64,000 bases of DNA from positions 1,488,001-1,552,000 of the forward strand of contig NZ_VCNH01000008.1 of the NCBI RefSeq assembly GCF_024355225.1, in the 5' to 3' direction. Positions 45,015 through 53,198 of the stretch are shown one piece after another. The position numbers were made by a program, and so were the translations under genes. The stretch comes from Roseovarius sp. M141. Lineage in GTDB: Bacteria > Pseudomonadota > Alphaproteobacteria > Rhodobacterales > Rhodobacteraceae. Within the stretch, counting starts at the first letter, position 1, and each line of letters opens with the position of its first letter. Below the pieces are notes generated by a model. It ran no database searches and had not been told where the DNA came from. It saw nothing but the letters and a program-made list of their open reading frames with translations.

Positions 45015-46166
45015 TCATCCCAGACTGCGCAGAAGTTGCGGCGACGGCACACCGGTCACAGGCTGGCCGGTGCTTGATTGGTAGGCGCGGATCGCGTCCT
45101 CGGTCTTGGACCCGATCACGCCGTCGGCGCCTTCGGTGTCAAAGCCGCGCGCGGTCAGGCGCTGTTGCAATCTCACGCGGTCCGGTTTGGTCATTCCATT
45201 CGCATCGGGCGGAAAGCCGGACCGCAGCGGACCCGCGCCGCCGATCCGGTCCGCCAGATGCCCGACGCCGATCGCGTAAGAGTCGGAATTGTTATAACGC
45301 TTGATCGCATTGAAATTTCCCGTCACGGCAAAGCGGGGGCCGCCCGGTTGTGGCTGAATGATACGCCCGCTGGCCGATGCGCCCGTTACCTCGTGCCCCC
45401 ATTCCAACCCGCGCGTCCAGCCATTGCGCGACAGATACGCGGCGGTCGACGCCAGCGCATCGGTTGGGTCCTCGGACCAGATATCGCGCCGCCCGTCGCC
45501 GGTGAAGTCCACGGCGAACAATTCGTAGGATGTAGGGATGAATTGGGTGTGCCCCATGGCACCGGCCCAGCTGCCCACCATGCGATTTGCCTGTATGTCG
45601 CCGTTTTGGACGATCTTGAGCGCCGCGACCAACTGTTTTTCGAAAAACGCCCCGCGCCGCCCGTCATAGGCCAGCGTCGAGGTGGCCGAAACGACAGGCA
45701 CGTTGCCGCGCCGCTCGCCATAAAAGCTCTCCAGGCCCCAGATCGCGGTGATGATCCTCGCGTCGACGCCATAGCGATTCTCCAGCGCGCCCAGCGTTGC
45801 GCGGTGGCGGGCATAGGCGGCGCGCCCTTTGGCCACACGCTCGTCCGATGCGGCGATGGCCAGGTAATCCTCAAGGGTGCGGCTGAATTCGGTCTGGTTG
45901 CGGTCGCGCTTGACGACGCCCGGCAGGTAGCCCGCCCCGCGAAATCCCTGGTCCAGCGTGCTGGCGGAGATGCCGTAGCCGCCCGCGCGCGCCCGAAACC
46001 CCACGACCCACGCATCATACCCTGCGTTTGGCACGGGGCGCAGATCGCTTGCCAGTGGCGCGGCCGCCGTTGGCGCGCCTGCGCCGCCCAACCCGCGCAT
46101 GTCGCCGCAGGCCGTCAGGCCGAGGGCCGCGATACCGATTCCGAAATGTCGCCGTGTAATGCTCAT
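45015..46166 (-). CDS. lytic murein transglycosylase (MltB type) lipoprotein
   Basis: 383 residues. A lipobox (LTAC) follows an N-terminal hydrophobic stretch that also carries a TRRHFG twin-arginine-like motif. The SLT_2 domain shows catalytic Glu in AIWGLESFYGERRG and MGHTQFIPTSYE; the last 60 residues are a peptidoglycan-binding_1 domain (RLQQRLTARGFDTEG ... AIRAYQ). Cleaves murein to 1,6-anhydro products in the periplasm. Confidence 0.93.
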   Translation of the reverse strand: MSITRRHFGIGIAALGLTACGDMRGLGGAGAPTAAAPLASDLRPVPNAGYDAWVVGFRARAGGYGISASTLDQGFRGAGYLPGVVKRDRNQTEFSRTLEDYLAIAASDERVAKGRAAYARHRATLGALENRYGVDARIITAIWGLESFYGERRGNVPVVSATSTLAYDGRRGAFFEKQLVAALKIVQNGDIQANRMVGSWAGAMGHTQFIPTSYELFAVDFTGDGRRDIWSEDPTDALASTAAYLSRNGWTRGLEWGHEVTGASASGRIIQPQPGGPRFAVTGNFNAIKRYNNSDSYAIGVGHLADRIGGAGPLRSGFPPDANGMTKPDRVRLQQRLTARGFDTEGADGVIGSKTEDAIRAYQSSTGQPVTGVPSPQLLRSLG

Positions 46167-46586
46167 TATTCTGCCCGCTTGTTGTTTTTACGCCTCGTGC
46201 CCAGCATAGAGCAGCAACGCATGCGACAAAAGCGGACAGCGCAGGCTTGGCCATAAATCCGCTTGAGGCCCCACCTTCGCGCCGATATGAGGACTGTAGG
46301 CACAGGACAAACCGGGGCGCAGTGCCGTCTGACGCAGATAAGAGGCGCGTGCTGGGTCGCGCGGCTGATCCGCGGTTTCCTGCCCGTCGTACCCCTTTGG
46401 GTTGTATCACCTGATGAAATGGCGCAAGAACCGAAGACAATACTGGCCCAGAATCGTGGACGGTTCCGCTATGCTCATATCGAAGAACCGCAGGGGATCC
46501 GCACGGACCTCAGTAATGGCGCTCCGATTGTCTGGATCGGGGATTTCAAAGACGACGCCGCGTGAACGGAAGGTCGCAGAAGCGAA
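46167..46586. other. 420-bp gap, no confident gene
   Basis: Divergent region between the transglycosylase and the dehydratase. A 48-codon frame at 46419-46565 (ending NGAPIVWIGDFKDDAA) has plausible residues but no ribosome site and no recognised family. Promoters for both neighbours must lie here; none is clear by eye. Confidence 0.4.
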
Positions 46587-48569
46587 ATGGCACATGTAAT
46601 GCTGGATGGCGGCCTGACCCATCTTTTACAGTTGAAGCGCGCGCACAAGCGTGTGCTGCAACTGTTTGCGGACGCTATTTTGCTGATCCTGAGTTACCTG
46701 GGCGCAACCTTGTTCAGTGGCACCGAATTTGGTGTCATCGGGACGGTGGATTTCTGGCTGGCATCAGTGATCTTCGTGCCCGTCAGCCTGCTGATATTTG
46801 TGCGGCTGGGATTTTATCGCGCCGTCGTACGCTATGTGTCGATTCAATTGCTGATGACCATTCTGGCGGGTGTGCTGGCATCGGCGTCGGTGATGCTGGC
46901 GGCGGTCAACCTGATCCAGGTTCCCCTGACATGGAGCGTGGCGGCGATATATGCGCTGATCGCGATGTGCGTGCTGGGCGGTCTGCGCATGTCCTTGCGC
47001 GAGCTTTTACAACGCCACATATCCGAAGGGTACACAGCCATCGTGATCTACGGCGCGGGCAGATCGGGGCGCCAGCTGCTCAGTTCCCTGCGCGAAACGT
47101 CGGAATTCATCCCGGTCGCCTTTGTCGATGACGCGGTTGAACTGCAGGATTCCGAGGTGGGCGGCATCCGCATCCATGATCCGGCGCGCCTCGCAAAGCT
47201 GATCCAGATCCATGGGGTCAAGGTGGTTCTGCTGGCGGTTCCCAGCGCCTCGCGCGCCGAACGGCGCGCAATCGTCGAGCGGCTGGAGACGTTGCCGGTG
47301 CGGGTGCAGACCATTCCCGGCATGTCCGACATCGTGTCAGGCAAATCCCGCGTGAACGACCTGCATGACGTCGCTATCGAGGATCTGCTGGGCCGCGATC
47401 CCGTGCCGGGGCTGGATCCGCTGATGAAGGGCAACATTCAGGGCAAGGTGGTATTGGTCACGGGCGCCGGTGGGTCCATCGGTAGCGAATTGTGCCGCCA
47501 GATCATCCAGCAGGACCCTCATACCCTGATCTTGTGGGAGTTGTCCGAACTGGCGCTATACACCCTCAACAACGAGCTGACCGAAGTGATCGAAGCGCAG
47601 GGGCTGAACATCCGGCTGGTGCCGCTGATGGGATCGGTGCAAAATCCGGGCCGCATTTTATCGGGGCTTCAGCGGTTCGCGGTTCAAACCATCTACCACG
47701 CGGCCGCCTACAAGCATGTTCCGCTGGTGGAGCAGAACGTCGTCGAAGGGCTGCGCAACAACGTGTTTGGCACCAGGGTGATTGCAGATTCGGCTATCGC
47801 GGCCGGGGTCGAGTCGGTGATCCTGGTGTCATCGGACAAGGCAGTGCGCCCGACCAACATGATGGGCGCCTCCAAACGTCTGGCCGAACTGGTCTGTCAG
47901 GCTGCTGCTTTGCGCCAATCCGAGACAGTGTTTTCAATGGTGCGTTTCGGGAACGTTCTGGGCTCGTCCGGGTCGGTCATTCCCCGGTTCCGCGAGCAGG
48001 TGGAACAGGGTGGCCCGATCACGGTGACGCATCCGCGCATCACCCGCTATTTCATGACCATCCCCGAGGCTGCGCAACTGGTCATTCAGGCCGGCGCGCT
48101 GGCGACGGGGGGCGACGTGTTCCTGCTGGATATGGGCGAGCCGCTGAAGATCGTCGATCTGGCAGACCGGATCGCGCGGCTCAGCGGTCTGACGCCTTAT
48201 CTCGTCCCGCAGGGCGAGGAATGGCGCGACGCCCGCAGCGCGCAAGACAAGAGCAAAGGTGACATCGCCATCTGCTTTACCGGGTTGCGTCCCGGTGAAA
48301 AGCTGTACGAAGAGCTGCTGATCGGCGAGGATGCGACGCCCACGCTGCATCCGCGCATCCTGACGGCCAGCGAAATCTGCATTTCCCCCGACAGCCTGGA
48401 TATTCTGCTGGATCAGGTGCTGGCCGCCTGCCAGGCGCAGGACATCACCGAGCTGCGCCGCATCATCACCGCCGCGCCCCTCGGGTATCGCCCGTCCGGC
48501 CCGGCTGCCGATCTGCTGGGGGCTGAACGCATGCCCCCGCCGCGTCTGGCGCGCACCGCTGCTGAATGA
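46587..48569 (+). CDS. UDP-sugar 4,6-dehydratase (FlaA1/CapD/WbpM type), membrane form
   Basis: 660 residues. Four N-terminal membrane segments (20-130) lead to a CoA-binding-like Rossmann domain (GAGRSGRQLL) and then the dehydratase domain: VTGAGGSIGSELCRQI and SSDKAVRPTNMMGASKR, where Met replaces the usual SDR Tyr as in FlaA1 and WbpM. Makes 4-keto-6-deoxy UDP-HexNAc for surface polysaccharides or glycans. The capsule genes kpsC and kpsS lie 5-10 kb away on the other strand. Confidence 0.92.
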   Translation: MAHVMLDGGLTHLLQLKRAHKRVLQLFADAILLILSYLGATLFSGTEFGVIGTVDFWLASVIFVPVSLLIFVRLGFYRAVVRYVSIQLLMTILAGVLASASVMLAAVNLIQVPLTWSVAAIYALIAMCVLGGLRMSLRELLQRHISEGYTAIVIYGAGRSGRQLLSSLRETSEFIPVAFVDDAVELQDSEVGGIRIHDPARLAKLIQIHGVKVVLLAVPSASRAERRAIVERLETLPVRVQTIPGMSDIVSGKSRVNDLHDVAIEDLLGRDPVPGLDPLMKGNIQGKVVLVTGAGGSIGSELCRQIIQQDPHTLILWELSELALYTLNNELTEVIEAQGLNIRLVPLMGSVQNPGRILSGLQRFAVQTIYHAAAYKHVPLVEQNVVEGLRNNVFGTRVIADSAIAAGVESVILVSSDKAVRPTNMMGASKRLAELVCQAAALRQSETVFSMVRFGNVLGSSGSVIPRFREQVEQGGPITVTHPRITRYFMTIPEAAQLVIQAGALATGGDVFLLDMGEPLKIVDLADRIARLSGLTPYLVPQGEEWRDARSAQDKSKGDIAICFTGLRPGEKLYEELLIGEDATPTLHPRILTASEICISPDSLDILLDQVLAACQAQDITELRRIITAAPLGYRPSGPAADLLGAERMPPPRLARTAAE

Positions 48570-48704
48570 CGCGGGCCTGCCGGGGGCAGGGCGTGCTGTG
48601 ATCCCTTTGTTGCAACACTTCGGCCCGGCACGCAGTGCAGCGTTGCCGAATGTGCGCAACTGTGTCAAAACCAACCTCGATAATCCAGAACGCACGAGTT
48701 TCCC

Positions 48705-49358
48705 ATGACCGATTACGCAGCCCGCCGCATGATGATGGTGGACACGCAGGTCCGACCTGCCGATGTGACCAAGTTTCCGGTCATCGATGCAATGCTGAGC
48801 GTGCCGCGCGAGGCATTCGTGCCCCGCGCCATGCGCGAGGCGGCCTATGTCGGCGAAAACGTCGACCTGGGAGGGGGCCGCGTTGTCCTGGAGCCGCGCA
48901 CGCTGGCCAAGATGCTGGATGTGCTGGATATTCGCGGCGATGAGCTGGTCCTCGATATCGGCAGCGCGATGGGGTATTCCTCCGCCGTCATCGCCCGCAT
49001 GGCCGAGGCTGTCGTTGCCGTCGAAGAGGACGAGGCGCATGGCGCCGAGGCGCAATCGCTGCTGCTGGAGCATGGCGCCGACAACGTGGTCGTCCATACT
49101 GCGCCGCTGACGGATGGCGCGGCCGAGCATGGGCCCTATGACGTTATCGTGGTTCAGGGCGCCGTCGAAGAGGTGCCCACCGTGCTGATCGACCAGATCA
49201 AGGACGGTGGCCGTATCGCCTGTCTCTTCATGGAAGGGGCGCTGGGCGCGGTGCGGATCGGCTATAAATCCGGGGGGAAGATGACGTGGCGCTTTGCCTT
49301 CAACGCGGGCGCGCCCGTGTTGAAGGGGTTCCAGAAACAAGCAGCGTTCACGCTGTAA
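48705..49358 (+). CDS. pcm: protein-L-isoaspartate O-methyltransferase
   Basis: 217-residue SAM-dependent methyltransferase that repairs isoaspartyl damage. N-terminal MMVDTQVRPADV, AYVGENVDL, the SAM loop LDIGSAMGYSSAV and VVQGAVEEVP fit the alphaproteobacterial PCMT branch. It precedes tolC by 30 bp, an order conserved in many alphaproteobacteria. Confidence 0.88.
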   Translation: MTDYAARRMMMVDTQVRPADVTKFPVIDAMLSVPREAFVPRAMREAAYVGENVDLGGGRVVLEPRTLAKMLDVLDIRGDELVLDIGSAMGYSSAVIARMAEAVVAVEEDEAHGAEAQSLLLEHGADNVVVHTAPLTDGAAEHGPYDVIVVQGAVEEVPTVLIDQIKDGGRIACLFMEGALGAVRIGYKSGGKMTWRFAFNAGAPVLKGFQKQAAFTL

Positions 49359-49388
49359 CCACAGTACGGCCCTTTCGGGAAGGATGGC

Positions 49389-50849
49389 ATGATGATCAAT
49401 TCCACGGAAATTGCGCAGCAGCGCCCGGTTCGGACCTTTGGCGCAGGGCTGCGCAGGACGCTCGTGGCCGGGGCCATGGCACTCGCCGTGCCGGTCGCGG
49501 TATCCGCCGATACGTTGGCAGATGCGCTGGCCGGGGCCTACAACACCAGTGGCCTGCTGGAGCAGAACCGCGCTCTTCTGCGCGCGGCTGACGAGGATGT
49601 CGCGGGCACCCTCGCAGGGCTACGTCCGGTCATCGGCTGGAGTACGGATATCAGGCGCAGCTATTCCAACAGCTCCGGCGTCGCCGGTCTGGCCGGCGTG
49701 CGCGGCACCAGCAGCGGGGCTACGAACCTGAATGCCGGTATCACCGCCGAATGGCTGATCTATGATTTCGGGCGCACGCGCCTCAGCACCGAGGCGGCCA
49801 AGGAAATTGTCCTGTCGACCCGCCAGAACCTTGTCAGTATCGAGCAGCAGGTTCTTCTGCGGGCCGTTCAGGCCTATATGGATGTGCAACGCAACACGCG
49901 CTTTGTGTCGATCCGGCGCAGCAACGTGGGCGTCATCAGCGAATCGTTGCGCGCCGCGCGTGACCGTTTCGAAGTGGGCGAAGTTACCCGCACTGACGTC
50001 GCGCAGGCCGAGTCGCGTCTGTCACTGTCGCGCAGCAACCTCGCGCAGGCCGTAGGAGATCTGGAGCGCGCGAAAGAGGAATACCTTGCCGTCGTCGGCA
50101 ATGTCCCGCGCAATATCAATCAGCCGCGCAGTCTGCCAGCGCTGACCCGGACGGAAGAGACCGCAAAACAGATCGCCTTGCGCAACCATCCTGACATGCT
50201 ACGTGCGCAGCATGACGTGGCTGCGGCCAAGCTGAACGTGCTGGTCGCCGAGTCGGCGATGAAGCCGCGCGTCACGCTGAATGCGGCGATCGGCGTGACC
50301 GAGCGGCTAAACGGTAACTCTGCAGGCCAAACGGGCGAATTTGGGGTTCAGATCGGTGGTCCGATCTATCAGGGCGGGGCGCTGGCCTCGGCCAAGCGGC
50401 GCGCATTCGCACTGAGCGACGCACAACTGGGTATCCTACACCAGACGAAGGACCGCGTCCGCCAGAATGTCGGCAATGCCTACGCGGTTCTCGAAGCCGC
50501 TCGCGCCTCTGCCGCCGCCACTGCCGAGGCGGTCCGGGCGGGCCGCGTTGCCTTTGACGGTGTCAACGAAGAGGCCACGCTGGGGGCGCGTACCACGCTG
50601 GACGTGCTGAACGCCGAGCAGGAATATCTGGACGCGCAGGCTGACCAGATCTCGGCGCAGGCCGACGTGATCATCGCCTCCTATGCCGTTTTGGCAACGA
50701 TGGGCGAACTGACAGTGCGCGATCTGAACCTGGCCGTTCAAACCTACGATCCTGCTGCCTACTACAATCTTGTCAAGGACGCGCCTGCCGCACTCAGCGA
50801 GCGGGGCCAGTCGCTGGACCGGGTGCTGCGCAAGATTGGAAAGCAGTAA
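49389..50849 (+). CDS. tolC: TolC-family outer-membrane efflux channel
   Basis: 486 residues with a signal peptide ending AVSADTLADAL. The two-repeat OEP architecture is clear: AEWLIYDFGRTRLSTEAAKE, RDRFEVGEVTRTDVAQAESRLSLS in the first half, and GGPIYQGGALASAKRRAF and ATLGARTTLDVLNAEQEYLD in the second. Forms the trimeric tunnel for type I secretion and RND/ABC efflux. Either of two adjacent ATGs could start it. Confidence 0.94.
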   Translation: MMINSTEIAQQRPVRTFGAGLRRTLVAGAMALAVPVAVSADTLADALAGAYNTSGLLEQNRALLRAADEDVAGTLAGLRPVIGWSTDIRRSYSNSSGVAGLAGVRGTSSGATNLNAGITAEWLIYDFGRTRLSTEAAKEIVLSTRQNLVSIEQQVLLRAVQAYMDVQRNTRFVSIRRSNVGVISESLRAARDRFEVGEVTRTDVAQAESRLSLSRSNLAQAVGDLERAKEEYLAVVGNVPRNINQPRSLPALTRTEETAKQIALRNHPDMLRAQHDVAAAKLNVLVAESAMKPRVTLNAAIGVTERLNGNSAGQTGEFGVQIGGPIYQGGALASAKRRAFALSDAQLGILHQTKDRVRQNVGNAYAVLEAARASAAATAEAVRAGRVAFDGVNEEATLGARTTLDVLNAEQEYLDAQADQISAQADVIIASYAVLATMGELTVRDLNLAVQTYDPAAYYNLVKDAPAALSERGQSLDRVLRKIGKQ

Positions 50850-50921
50850 AACTGCGCCTGTCTGTTGTGCGGATGGGCCGCTGCCGGTAGACTACGGATC
50901 GTGGCAAGAGTGGTAGAAACA

Positions 50922-51800
50922 ATGTCCGATCCTGTGACTAGTGTGGAAATCGAAGATGTCCTGTCGTCGATCCGGCGGCTGGTATCCAACGACGAGCGGC
51001 CCAAATCTGTGACAGCGGCGACAGACGCGCCCTCGCATGTCGCGTCAGAGCGCCTGGTGCTGACACCTTCCTTGCGAATAGATACTGCGGCGCCGAATCC
51101 AGCCAATCACGGGCCCGAGGGCGCGGCGAAGGCGCGATCGGGCGCGGATGGGCCTGAGGTTGCCGCAGCCGCCACAAGGCTACCGACTTACATCGCACAG
51201 CAAGAAGACGCACGTGATGACGGGGTATTGAGAATCCCGGAGAAGGTCAGCATCCTGCCCGGAACGAGTGCGGTCGGTGGCCCCGCAAGGCCCCAGCCCT
51301 CCCGTGACGCCAAGGCCGAATTGAGGGCCCGTGTTGCGGAATTGGAAGAGGTCGTTTCCCGTCAAGGCGATCAGTGGGAGCCTGACGGCGCATCGCCAGA
51401 CGCAAATTCAGGCAGCACGGGCGCCCCGCTCCCTTGGGAGGAGTGTGTACGGGGGCTGGATGACGACACGCAGGAGGGCACGGTAGCAGAAGACGCGGTT
51501 GACGCGGCGCTTCGCAATCTGGCCGCCAAGCCGCGTAGTGCGCCGAACGATGTGGTCGACGCCTCTGATACCTTCAGAGCCGATGACAGTTTGGGCGTTG
51601 ATACCCCTGAGAAGGGTAGCGGTCGGAATGTTCTGGCGGCGGGTAGCGGAGTTCTGGACGAGGCCGCCTTGCACGATCTGGTCGCCGATATCGTCCGCCA
51701 AGAGCTACAGGGCGCGTTGGGCGAGAGCATCACGTGCAATATACGCACACTGGTACGCCGCGAAATCCAGCGCGCGCTGGCCAGTCAGGAAGCGCAGTAA
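50922..51800 (+). CDS. PopZ-like (DUF2497-type) protein
   Basis: 292 residues. The start VEIEDVLSSIRRLVSNDE matches the partner-binding N-terminal helix of PopZ (MEEILASIRRIIxDD), the middle 200 residues are acidic, low-complexity and probably disordered, and the end (HDLVADIVRQELQGALGESI, VRREIQRALA) is a helical block like the PopZ oligomerisation region. It lies directly behind tolC, where DUF2497/PopZ genes sit in Caulobacter and Rhizobiales. Likely a polar scaffold for ParB-parS; inferred. ATG 50922 begins the conserved helix. Confidence 0.65.
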   Translation: MSDPVTSVEIEDVLSSIRRLVSNDERPKSVTAATDAPSHVASERLVLTPSLRIDTAAPNPANHGPEGAAKARSGADGPEVAAAATRLPTYIAQQEDARDDGVLRIPEKVSILPGTSAVGGPARPQPSRDAKAELRARVAELEEVVSRQGDQWEPDGASPDANSGSTGAPLPWEECVRGLDDDTQEGTVAEDAVDAALRNLAAKPRSAPNDVVDASDTFRADDSLGVDTPEKGSGRNVLAAGSGVLDEAALHDLVADIVRQELQGALGESITCNIRTLVRREIQRALASQEAQ

Positions 51801-51924
51801 GGCGCGCCTTCCAGTCGGGCTTGTCGATCAAGGGCAGAGCGAAATGCGATAGGGCCAGAACCTCGTCCGGCGAGGTCGATCCTGTGCGCGCGTATTAGAA
51901 AACTGGTTCACTCATGCTATTCGC

Positions 51925-51984
51925 CCGAGCCCCGCTTGACGCTGGACGTCAGAATCGCAAAGCCCCGCGTCAAGCGGGGCTCGG
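51925..51984. terminator. 18-bp perfect long-stem hairpin
   Basis: The arms 51925-51942 and 51967-51984 (CCGAGCCCCGCTTGACGC and its complement) enclose a 24-nt loop. It lies between converging genes; a second hairpin, TGACGGGAT/ATCCCGTCA (51992-52012), overlaps the stop of the minus-strand gene. Probably bidirectional transcription ends. Confidence 0.6.
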
Positions 51985-52009
51985 CCAGACGTGACGGGAT
52001 TTTATCCCG

Positions 52010-52330
52010 TCAGGCAGCTTCAGCTTGGGCGGCGGCATTGCGACGCTCACTCTCTTCGCGCGACAGTGCGACGGAGGTGCGGACCCCTTTGGACACGAAA
52101 TCCATCAGGCCGGACACGACACGCTCGTTCGGGTCGATCCCGGCGCAAGACAGAACCTCGCGCCCATCGCGCGAGCGCGCCCAGCGGGCGATCTGATCGG
52201 GGCCGTTGCCATATTTCTTGTCGTCGGAAATGGCGTCATCCAGTGCGGCCAGTACGACAGCCGCGAAAAGTTTACGTGCCCGATTTCCCTGCTCATTGTT
52301 GAAAGCGGCACCATCAACGAAATCTTTCAT
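52010..52330 (-). CDS. conserved Rhodobacterales protein (DUF6280-like)
   Basis: 106 residues. MKDFVDGAAFNNEQGNRARK, AALDDAISDDKKYGNGPDQI and RWARSRDGREVLSCAGIDPN, followed by SVALSREESERRN, match a small cytosolic protein kept almost unchanged in Rhodobacterales. No catalytic motif is visible; function unknown. Single-gene unit, stop codon inside a hairpin. Confidence 0.78.
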   Translation of the reverse strand: MKDFVDGAAFNNEQGNRARKLFAAVVLAALDDAISDDKKYGNGPDQIARWARSRDGREVLSCAGIDPNERVVSGLMDFVSKGVRTSVALSREESERRNAAAQAEAA

Positions 52331-52547
52331 GATTCGTCCTTAATATTATTGCACTTGTGTTTTCGGCTTATCGTTGTGTATGGCGTAGTTCTTCTGATTC
52401 GGATAGAGCGCAGATGCATACCTTCTATGCGGCAATTGCATGGCTTCGACACCCATAGCACGACATGTCGTTGGCTTGCCCCTCTGCGTGTCCCCATATA
52501 TAGGGTATGGCGAAATACCTTCAACCTTTCGTCAGGATTTTGACAAA

Positions 52548-53111
52548 ATGCCCAAGATCAACGGAAACGAGATCCGCCCCGGCAACGTTCTGGAACATAA
52601 CGGCGGTCTGTGGTCGGCCGTGAAAGTGGATCACGTCAAGCCGGGCAAGGGCGGCGCCTTTGCCCAGGTCGAGATGCGCAACCTGCGCAACGGCTCGAAA
52701 TTGAACGAGCGGTTCCGCTCGGCCGACAAGGTAGAGCGCGTGCGCCTGGACCAAAAGGATCAGCAGTTCCTCTATGAGGTCGACGGGATGCTGGTTTTCA
52801 TGGACAGTGAAACCTACGAACAGATCGAACTGCCGGTCGAGCTGCTGGGCGAGCGGCGCCCCTTTCTGCAAGATGGCATGACGATCCACATCGAATACCA
52901 CGAATCCGAGGCGCTGAATGCGACGCTGCCGCAGAAGGTTACTTGCGTCGTGGTCGAGACCGAGCCGGTGGTCAAAGGGCAGACAGCCGCCAACAGCTTC
53001 AAGCCCGCGATACTGGACAATGGTGTCAAGGTGATGGTGCCGCCCTTCGTGGGGCAGGACGAAGCGATCATCGTCAACACCGAGACGATGGAATATTCCG
53101 AACGCGCGTAA
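52548..53111 (+). CDS. efp: elongation factor P
   Basis: 187 residues. Relieves ribosome stalling at polyproline. KOW-like domain I carries Lys34 in [11 protein letters not shown], the site of beta-lysylation in EpmA-type systems; domains II and III are complete ([39 protein letters not shown]). No strong ribosome site is seen before ATG 52548, but it begins the conserved sequence. Confidence 0.97.
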   Translation: MPKINGNEIRPGNVLEHNGGLWSAVKVDHVKPGKGGAFAQVEMRNLRNGSKLNERFRSADKVERVRLDQKDQQFLYEVDGMLVFMDSETYEQIELPVELLGERRPFLQDGMTIHIEYHESEALNATLPQKVTCVVVETEPVVKGQTAANSFKPAILDNGVKVMVPPFVGQDEAIIVNTETMEYSERA

Positions 53112-53158
53112 GGCGGCAGCCGCCTGTAGGCGGGGCTGGCGTATGTTTGAAAAGATGG

Positions 53159-53193
53159 AAACGCCGCGTGGTCCCAAGGCCGCGCGGCGTTTT
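53159..53193. terminator. terminator between efp and kpsC
   Basis: 10-bp stem AAACGCCGCG/CGCGGCGTTT with a 14-nt loop and T-rich flanks on both strands, between converging genes; likely bidirectional. Confidence 0.7.
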
Positions 53194-53198
53194 GACGG

